This document shows positions 10,701 to 19,700 of a stretch of 23,066 bases of DNA, in pieces (within the stretch, counting starts at the first letter, position 1; every line of letters begins with the position of its first letter). The DNA is from Saccoglossus kowalevskii. Taxonomy: Eukaryota; Hemichordata; Enteropneusta; Harrimaniidae. The stretch spans positions 59,412 through 82,477 of the forward strand of contig NW_003110479.1 in assembly GCF_000003605.2 (NCBI RefSeq), in the 5' to 3' direction. The notes under the pieces are model-generated. The model did no database searches. It saw only the letters and a list, made by a program, of their open reading frames with translations, and was not told the origin of the DNA. The position numbers were made by a program, and so were the translations under genes.

Positions 10701-13700
10701 AAAACATTGTCCACTGCTTCCCTGTGGTGTACATGTATCTATATTGAAGTACATGTACCTGTGAAAGTCCTGAGTTTTGCAAAATACACAGGTAATATGA
10801 ATTTGAACATGTGTTAGAAGTTAAGATGAATCTGAGGCTACTGTGCTTTGCAAAGTACGTAAATTCTTACATACTGTCAATGGCGTACATACAATGCTAC
10901 ACAGACATCAGACTTAATTTCTTGTCTGTTGATTTCTGGAGAATTCTCAAATGATGACAGTTTTGAAGATGAAGCATTCATGATTTGAAATAATGGTTTG
11001 ATTGAACCATATAGAAAGATTTGAGCCTGCTTGCAATTTTTTTATTTACAAACTAAAATGAATGGCAATTAAACTTTATTTTGGTCGTTAATTAATTATA
11101 ATTAGCATATTTTTGTGTGCGTGTACCAGTCGCAGTGACTTTACGTTTTATTGTGTCTTGTATTTTTTTTTAATTACAAAACAAAGAAACTGAAGCACTT
11201 ATTCTTAGCTGCTTTTGCCTCCTGCATTGTGCCAATTCTTGATGCAGCAACATATTATTATACATGTATGTGCATACTATAATGTATAATATTAAACTAG
11301 GCTGTAAGGCAACAGTCCATTTGACTTCTTTCTTGTCAGTTTTATGGCTTTGCACCATAAATATTGTATTTTCGGATCAATCGAAAAACTGTGCAAAGGG
11401 ACTCCATCTTGATTTGTGTTGCTACAACCGCCAAAGACATAACCTCTCACCATGCAACCAGGTTAAAAAATAACACTGGTATTACAGTGTCAGTGTGTAC
11501 TTGCATAACACTGTTGGCGTAATGATCAGTAATCCTCATGCAAACATTTCCACTGTAAACATTGACTCTTCAACCCACAGAGCTGAAATAATACAAGCTA
11601 TGTCCATATTTAGGGGCGTGTGGCTTTCTGTCCGTTTTTCTTATTTTTCTTATGTTGTGCATAGAGATTTCAAACGTGAACTTAACTCTGATCATTCTCC
11701 AGGTTATAAATTTGATCCCCTAGATTTATAATTGTGGTTTGACCTCACCTGGCATCTATACAATGTGGAATGGAATATCACTTGTCTAACCATGCATTCA
11801 TAAAATTTCACCACCTGCAATTGTCTAAAATTAACCCTAACTGCATGTATGTAAATGTGTCGAAATGGGCGTAGTGCGAGTGGTTCGTGCTAGTAGCACT
11901 AATCCGAAAAACTACTAGATCTAGTGCTAAAATGTGCACAGTGCGAGTGCTAAAATGTGCACAGTGCGAGTGGCATTGTTATCGCATTGTCAACGACGTC
12001 GAATAATAGGAGAGGCATCAACAACCACTTTCATATGCAAACTACAAACAGTATAAAACATTGGCGATATGCGCGAGATGTCCATAATAATACTTTCTTT
12101 ATATAATACCGGATTCTGCCAAAACATCGCCCCGGGGATTTCACGGCTGGTGGGCGCTTATTTGGGGTTTCAAAATTTAAAAAAATAATTATTAAATATT
12201 TTGGGGGTCACTTTCATTGTATCCAACTACACAGACTTAGCTCCATGGGCCACCCAAGATGAAAGAAACTATTGCAGGATTAACAATAATTAATAATTCT
12301 TGCTGAATTAAAAAGTAGACGTAGTGAAATGTCATTACAGTGTCGCTCGGTGTAATTTTTAAAATACATTTGTTTTTATTTTATTGGTAACAAAAGTATA
12401 TTTTAAACAACANNNNNNNNNNNNNNNNNNNNNNNNNNNNNNNNNNNNNNNNNNNNNNNNNNTTTCTAATAAAAATGAACACAACTGCATTGCGTAGCAG
12501 CAAGCGATCCCGGCAAGCGATCACAGATGCTCAATCCGGACATGCTACATTTCATAAACGTTGATTATTACTCAGTAGTGATTATAATAACGCACAAAAA
12601 ATAAATTCGTTGATTGTTATGAAATTCAAATAAAATTCAATTTAGTTTCATCGTAAGCAAATGATTCCGATCGCATAAAAACGCTCGATGCGATAGGGTA
12701 TCAGCCATGTTTCTCTTGCATGAGTTGAGCTAATAGGTCAAATTGCTAATTAACCAATCAAAATGCTGGATGATGCCAACGCGTTCAAATCACCATAGCT
12801 CATTTAAATATGTCAATGTTATTGAACGCAACGCAGAAAAGATTTGCCGATGTTGTACGCTCTATTGACTTGGATTTTGATGGGAAAATGGCATGATTTT
12901 TTTTAAATAAAAAAATATTTGTTTTCAAATATGAACTTAGCATAAGAAGAATAATTTAACATTGTTTACAGCGATAACAGCTCTTTGTCCAAACGGAGCT
13001 TATGCCACAATACCATTTCATACAGTATATCCATGATACAATGTAACAACAGGATTGCGTGAATATGTATATGCCCATTCACAGGTCGCAGTACACACAA
13101 CATCCACCGAGCTTTACAGGGACCCGGGACTTAGACTAGGAGTATATCATTTTTTTATTTAGTTCACATATGGCATCATAATTTCATTTTCGAAGAGCTA
13201 TTTTCATTAAGTGTGAAATAAAACGGCACATCAGCGATTTAAAAAAAATCAACGCTGAATTCCCCTATTTACATAAAGTTTCTATTCGCCAAAGGTGAAA
13301 ACACAAACTTCCCCCACAATACCATTTCATACAGTATATCTATTCACAATTTGTAAAAATTGCGAAGTTCGACCTGCAGTTTCACTGTTTCAGCTAGTTT
13401 CCCGGCCGATCGCGTTGTTCCAAAGGTCTATTACGACAAACGCGGACAATGACATTCTCAATTTTCCCACTGTAGTACATTTCCAATGAATGAAAGATAC
13501 AACAATTTTACGTAAATATTTATTTCGTTTCAGAGAATTACGGGATATCTTGACGTCGTTGACAACGCGATATCATTGCCACTCGCACTATGTACATTTT
13601 AGCACTAGATCTAGTGCCGTTTTAGCACTAGATCTAGTAGTTTTTCGGATTAGTGCTACTACATGTAGCACTAACCACTCGCACTATGTCCATTTCGACA

Positions 13701-16700
13701 CATTTACATACCTCCTGACTGAGGATTCTTGAGTCTGACATTGTTTTCTATGATCATATATCGGTACATGTAGTTGTATTTGCTCATTTTGTAGCATATA
13801 TCTGTGGTCATTATACTGGTAATTATAAAGGCAATATTTATTTGTTCAGAAGCAACTCACCTTAGAAGCACATACAACAAAAAATCATAGATCATTAATC
13901 TTTTTTCGAGTAACAACACACTGTCAGTTACGTAAGCGCATGTGCTACTGGTACTAGAGCATATACCAAATTTGGTTTATGTGTGCTTACAAACTGTATA
14001 CTAGAGATGTGTTTCTAATAAATGAAATATAGTACTCCTGTCTTCTAAGGTTGCCCTCTGAAGACAGCTGACAGGGAAAGTCCATGGTCTACATTAATGA
14101 TACTGTACCTGTACCTATATCTTGTATTGTGTCATGGTGATTGATATAGACCCCCTAGCTTACTTGTTTTAAATAACATTCCTGCTTTATCAGTCATGTG
14201 AATGTAAATACATGTATGTATGTACACATGTATCAATAAAGTTGTGATTTCATATCAACTGTGGTACAATTTCATGGCCTGAAATGTTAAATATGTTTTA
14301 ATTGAATTGAATGTACATGTGACTTGATGTATTTTGTAGGTCCTCAAGGTATGCATGCAGGTAGCAGAGGATGGCCTTGTGACCTCTGTGATTGTTAAGT
14401 CTTGCAGTACTAGCTGAACAGTAACGACGGGTTACAGTGTAATTAGGCATAGGCTACATGTATTATTGCTACATGTACATTGTTAGTAGTGCTGAATATA
14501 GATAGTATATACCGGTGTGTATTAGATTACTTTATGATTATGTATAGTTTATGTTCAATCAAACAAAGATGCAGTCTGAGTGTGTCACCATCTCACTTCT
14601 GTATATCACCATCACACTACTGTATATCACCAACATGAAAGTCTCATAGAAATTACACTACGCGGAAAACATATTTTTAAAAATTTCAGATACCTATTAG
14701 AGCAGAAACTCTGTATTTTATTTTATAGAGTTTATATAACTGCTTTGTGATTTCAGTAGTTATTTGGTAGTGTATTGAGATCAGCTCTGACTTTCAAGAT
14801 TATCATTACTTCTTTAGTCTTATTACATTAGTATAATGACTATGGTTTTATTGTAAGTTTATTCTGATGTCCTGGTACCAGTGTAGTATACTGTCAATGG
14901 CAATGATTATTACTGGATTAGTAGATGGTATAATCTTATAATAGGGATGATCTCCACTATATCTTTCAATTATCATGGTGTATCAGGCATGGTTCACAAA
15001 TCATGTGTAAATTTTTACTATTGCTCCCTCTACAGGCATTTATGAAAGGTTGTTGTCCTCTTCTGACTGCACCTTTGATGCATTCTCAGAGTTTCTAAGC
15101 TAGGTAGAGTCAATTAACATAACAATTTAATCTTAAGGTAAAGCAATTAGTTTCTATTCATGTGCCAAATGCATTGCCTCCATGTTTTGCCATGCAGCTA
15201 TAGAGTCCCATTGTGTGCTGTCACTGTGTGTAATAGGACAAAGCTATTGTATGGTTGGCTTATAGATGTCTTCATTGACCTAAACTTAAACTTTACCTGC
15301 TTTGATTCTGAAATATGACAAGCAGTGACTGTAATATTCACAATGTAAATAATCAACAAGTGTTTGGAGTGTTTGATTAAAATGATCAAATGATAACTGT
15401 AAAATCGGTTGATATATTAACAACTTGGCTATTTTGTCTGCTAGCATATTTCATTTGATTGGTCTTGGGTGTTGTCATGGTAATTAATATATATTCTTCT
15501 TATACGCCCTTACAAATTACAAAATGTAGGTTTGTATATATCATTGTGCAACATACATGTACTCATGTGTGAATTCACTTTATTAAAATTCTTTTCCTAC
15601 TAGAGGTATTTATTCAAGTACAATATTGAAAAGTGTGTGTGCAGTCTGCAAACTTGACCTTGAGTCTCAATATACATGTTTGTACATTCCAAGGTACTAC
15701 ATGTAGCTAGGAATTTAAAATGCTAAAATATGCTAAAAAGAATGATTTGGGGCATTTGTTTGAAATTGTCAATGAACAAAGGGGAAAATCAGAAAAACAT
15801 AATAAAATATTACCTGTTAAGTTGGTAGGCTTACTGGTACATGGCAAATACAATGTTACATTCTTTCTTCAGACAAATATCTATAGAGTAATATCGGTGG
15901 GTTTGATTAACCTTTTCACCGCCAGATTTGTTCTACACTTTTTTCTTGTATTCTTCAATATTTTTCGGAAATGAATCCTAATTTTGGAGCCAACAGACAA
16001 ATTTTAGTCAATTTTCAGTTTTTACTCAAAATATTTGGCAATATTTGTTCCAATCTTCTGAAGGAATGTCCAGACTATAAACAGGACTATTTTGTGAATT
16101 TGTGATGAAAAGAAGGAACTAATGGTGAAAAGATTGTCGTTCTTTGTATGTAACTATATTATGTGCTTCTGTGAGTTCAGTGTGCAAAATATGAGATGCA
16201 GACTTTACTGGGACACCTTTATTCTGTTCTTTGTATGTAACTATATTATGTGCTTCTGTGAGTTCAGTGTGCAAAATATGAGATGCAGACTTTACTGGGA
16301 CACCTTTATTTTGTTCTTTGTATGTAACTATATTATGTGCTTCTGTGAGTTCAGTGTGCAAAATATGAGATGCAGACTTTACTGGGACACCTTTATTCTG
16401 TTCTTTGTATGTAACTATATTATGTGCTTCTGTGAGTTCAGTGTGCAAAATATGAGATGCAGACTTTACTGGGACACCTTTATTCTGTTCTTTGTATGTA
16501 ACTATATTATGTGCTTCTGTGAGTTCAGTGTGCAAAATATGAGATGCAGACTTTACTGGGACACCTTTATTCTGTTCTTTGTAAAGTATATATGCCTTAA
16601 GTATGTTAGGAATATTTTTCATAACCATACCATGCTATGCTTACATGGTTACCCAGCTCACCATGAAATTACATGTAGAGTTGACCCTGTGAACACCTTT

Positions 16701-19700
16701 GCCAGGCATTCACTATCAATGTATCTCTACTTGGCTTGCATACCAGTATTCACCGGATGAACAGAAATAACTGTGAAGGTGTCTCATATTTTTAGAACCA
16801 CTTCTATATTCAATATTCACAGTTTATATACTGATACAGTGTATATGTATGTTTCATATTGTTTGTTATTGTTCAAGACTTTGGTGTGGCAGGGGTGACT
16901 GGATGATCAACTTTTTCTACCATTCACAAATTGTAGTGTATAATCAAAATGCTTTGATCAAAACCCATGGGCAATGGGAAATTATAGATTCGTTTGATGT
17001 GCAATATGTCAACTTTAGGCATCATCCACAAAATAGTTTCATTTCTAGTCTGCTCTTTTCTATAAAAAATGTTGCGAAAATTTCAAATATTTTGATCCAA
17101 AACTAGAAGTAACGTCACATTTTGTTAGTATGGTCCAAAATTAAGATTGAGTTCAATAAAAATTATGAAAAATATGAACAAATCTATTCATTTTGAGCAG
17201 GGAAAAAAATGGCACTTAAAGGGTTGGTTAAAATTTTACCAGGGACAATAGTGGTGCTGAATGAGAGGTTATGGAATGTACAATTCAGGTCATCTATTGT
17301 CTGGTCACCTATAGAATAATTACACAGTATTACGTGACTGCTTCATTGCCTGCAAAACAAGTATACATGTATATGTGTACAAACCTAGAAACACAAACAA
17401 CATGCTTCGTACAGCAGTGTTTAAAAAGAAAAAATAATATAACTGTTACATGGTTCAGTTATCTCAGTAACAATCTTATTGTAATGTGCCTGGTTTTAAC
17501 AGGTGATTAATTACCATGTTGAGGTTAGTATGAATACAGACTGAGGCAGTAGTGTGTGAGGACAGTGCAATACAGACTGAGGCAGTAGTGTGTGAGGACA
17601 GTGCAATACAGACTGAGGCAGTAGTGTGTGAGGACAGTGCAATACAGACTGAGGCAGTAGTGTGTGAGGACAGTGCAATACAGACTGAGGCAGTAGTGTG
17701 TGAGGACAGTGCAATACAGACTGAGGCAGTAGTGTGTGAGGACAGTGCAATACAGACTGAGGCAGTAGTGTGTGAGGACAGTGCAATACAGACTGAGGCA
17801 GTAGTGTGTGAGGACAGTGCAATACAGACTGAGGCAGTAGTGTGTGAGGACAGTGCAATACAGACTGAGGCAGTAGTGTGTGAGGACAGTGCAATACAGA
17901 CTGAGGCAGTAGTGTGTGAGGACAGTGCAATACAGACTGAGGCAGTAGTGTGTGAGGACAGTGCAATACAGGGTCAACAGCAACAAAGCATGATAAGTAT
18001 TTATAAAGCATGTAGTTAAATCTTTTAAGTGGCTGTGTTGTGCTAGAAATGAGAAACTGAACGCACTTTTATATGGTTGGTGAACTTTGAATGTAAAGCT
18101 ATTGTTGTTGTAATGGACGCCTGCATTGTGACTGCATAGACACTTGTCATGTGTTTCTACGCCATTAACTGAACGCTAATCAACCACCTGACTTTAAACT
18201 TGTGATAATCTTCTAATATATTTCAGTTTCTATGTGAAAAGTTTAGGGTTATTGAATGAGCTAGACATACATGTACGGTAGTCACTTACGGCAGTTCTTG
18301 AGTCAACTTTACTGCTGACTTATTGTTGTTAATGAACTTGATAGTTAAAGGTGTGGTTATCTTATCCATATTCTTGGAGAGCTTAGAGGTATTTTGTTGC
18401 TAAAACTGGAGATAAATCCATTTTTGATTGATTGAGTTCAATTTGTATGTTTTTCATTGCTATTGACTACACACACATTTTATAGTTTTTTTCTGAATAA
18501 CTGGGATTCAGGTGACAATTGTTTGTTCGGGCTGGGTTATAAATTCAATTACTCAGTGGTGTGGTATTATGAAACACACCCGGTGTGGTATACATATATG
18601 CATGTACATGTACCTATTCCCAAATTGGGAATTGATGGATTCATCATAGTCATTTTTAGTTTCCTGGTAACCATTTTGTGGTTTTATCTGATTTCATTGA
18701 GACTTTGGTGTGACAAAGATTGACTGCATTTGGTTGTTACCAAGGTGATATATACATTTTGTTTATAGATTTTGTCAACTTCACAAACTGTATATTGCCA
18801 AAATGTTTTTGATTTCTTTGTATAATACATACATTGTATCACAGTGAAGTTGATTAATGATACCAGGGTCATTGAGTTCTCTGCCAGTGATCTGTAGCTT
18901 ATATCTACTGTACTCGATTATAACATTGTGTAATTAACATACCTCAGAAATATATGATTTTTATATGACAGACATGCTGACTAGACAAGAAATATTCTAT
19001 TTGGAAAACATATTGTTGTATGCTTAGTAGTTTTTTAACTAATAAATAGTTTGTTGTTGTACTTTATTTGAATATCTTTCCCTGCATGTAAAGACATGTA
19101 AATTATACCTCCCACTGTCTGTAATATTAATAATCTGAAAAACTACCCAGAGTTCCCAGGGGTTGTAAATATTGGAATTCTGCAAATCACAGTCTGTGTG
19201 CAGTACAGTATAATATAGAAATTTCTTTCTTGTGATTCATCTGATATGCAATGTGAAATACGTAATGATTGCTAGCTTCCTGTTTATTTCACAGGGTATC
19301 CTTCAATGTCTGGGATTGCATTTTTGTCTATTTGACTGTAGTTACATATACATGTACATGTAATAGGGATCTGTTGTATGAGCTTGAAATGAGGAATGTA
19401 TGATTTACCATATGCTTTTTTTGTGATTGCTCTGAATTATAATTTTTAACCATGCTGTTGATTTCATGTACAAATTGAATATTTGAAACAGCTTGCACAT
19501 AATAAAGGAATTAATTTGCACTGCCTTATTGACCTTTTTTTTTAAAAAAAAAAGGTGAGAGATTATATGTGTATATCGCCATTCTAATCACATAAATTCA
19601 CATCAGATTGTAGTACAGTTTATTTTGAGACAATAACATAATTATAAACCAATTAATTTTATGGCATTGGTGAAGAGAAAAAAAAATCATGGAAATCGCT

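Larger units (their letters stand above)
11847..13711. mobile_element. 1865-bp foldback element with ~155-bp terminal inverted arms
   Basis: The outer 22 bp are exactly inverted (GTATGTAAATGTGTCGAAAT... at 11847; ...ATTTCGACACATTTACATAC ending at 13711). The arms continue with about 90 percent identity to about 12003 and from about 13550, including AAAACTACTAGATCTAGTGC and CAACGACGTCGA. Each arm has its own 23-bp tandem duplication at a different spot (left about 11929-11976, right about 13600-13641). The interior is CpG-richer than the intron and has no intact transposase; frames at 13295-13489 and 13490-13732 carry no recognisable motif. TA flanks may be the target, but this is not certain. 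Part of the interior is an assembly gap. Confidence 0.82.

Noticed and set aside
11495-11731. 78-codon frame on +
   Set aside because: Ordinary chance length in intron DNA; no recognised domain or flanking splice sites that keep the CAMSAP frame.
16122-16760. 212-codon open frame on + and 169-codon frame on - over the same region
   Set aside because: Both are produced by an 87-bp tandem repeat without stops; there are no splice signals, no domain and no non-repeat coding sequence.
17540-17971. CRISPR-like regular array
   Set aside because: The units are contiguous with no unique spacers, and the context is an animal intron.
17511-18019. Three overlapping frames of 153-166 codons on both strands
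   Set aside because: They come from twelve identical 36-bp units; simultaneous openness in several frames is a repeat artefact.
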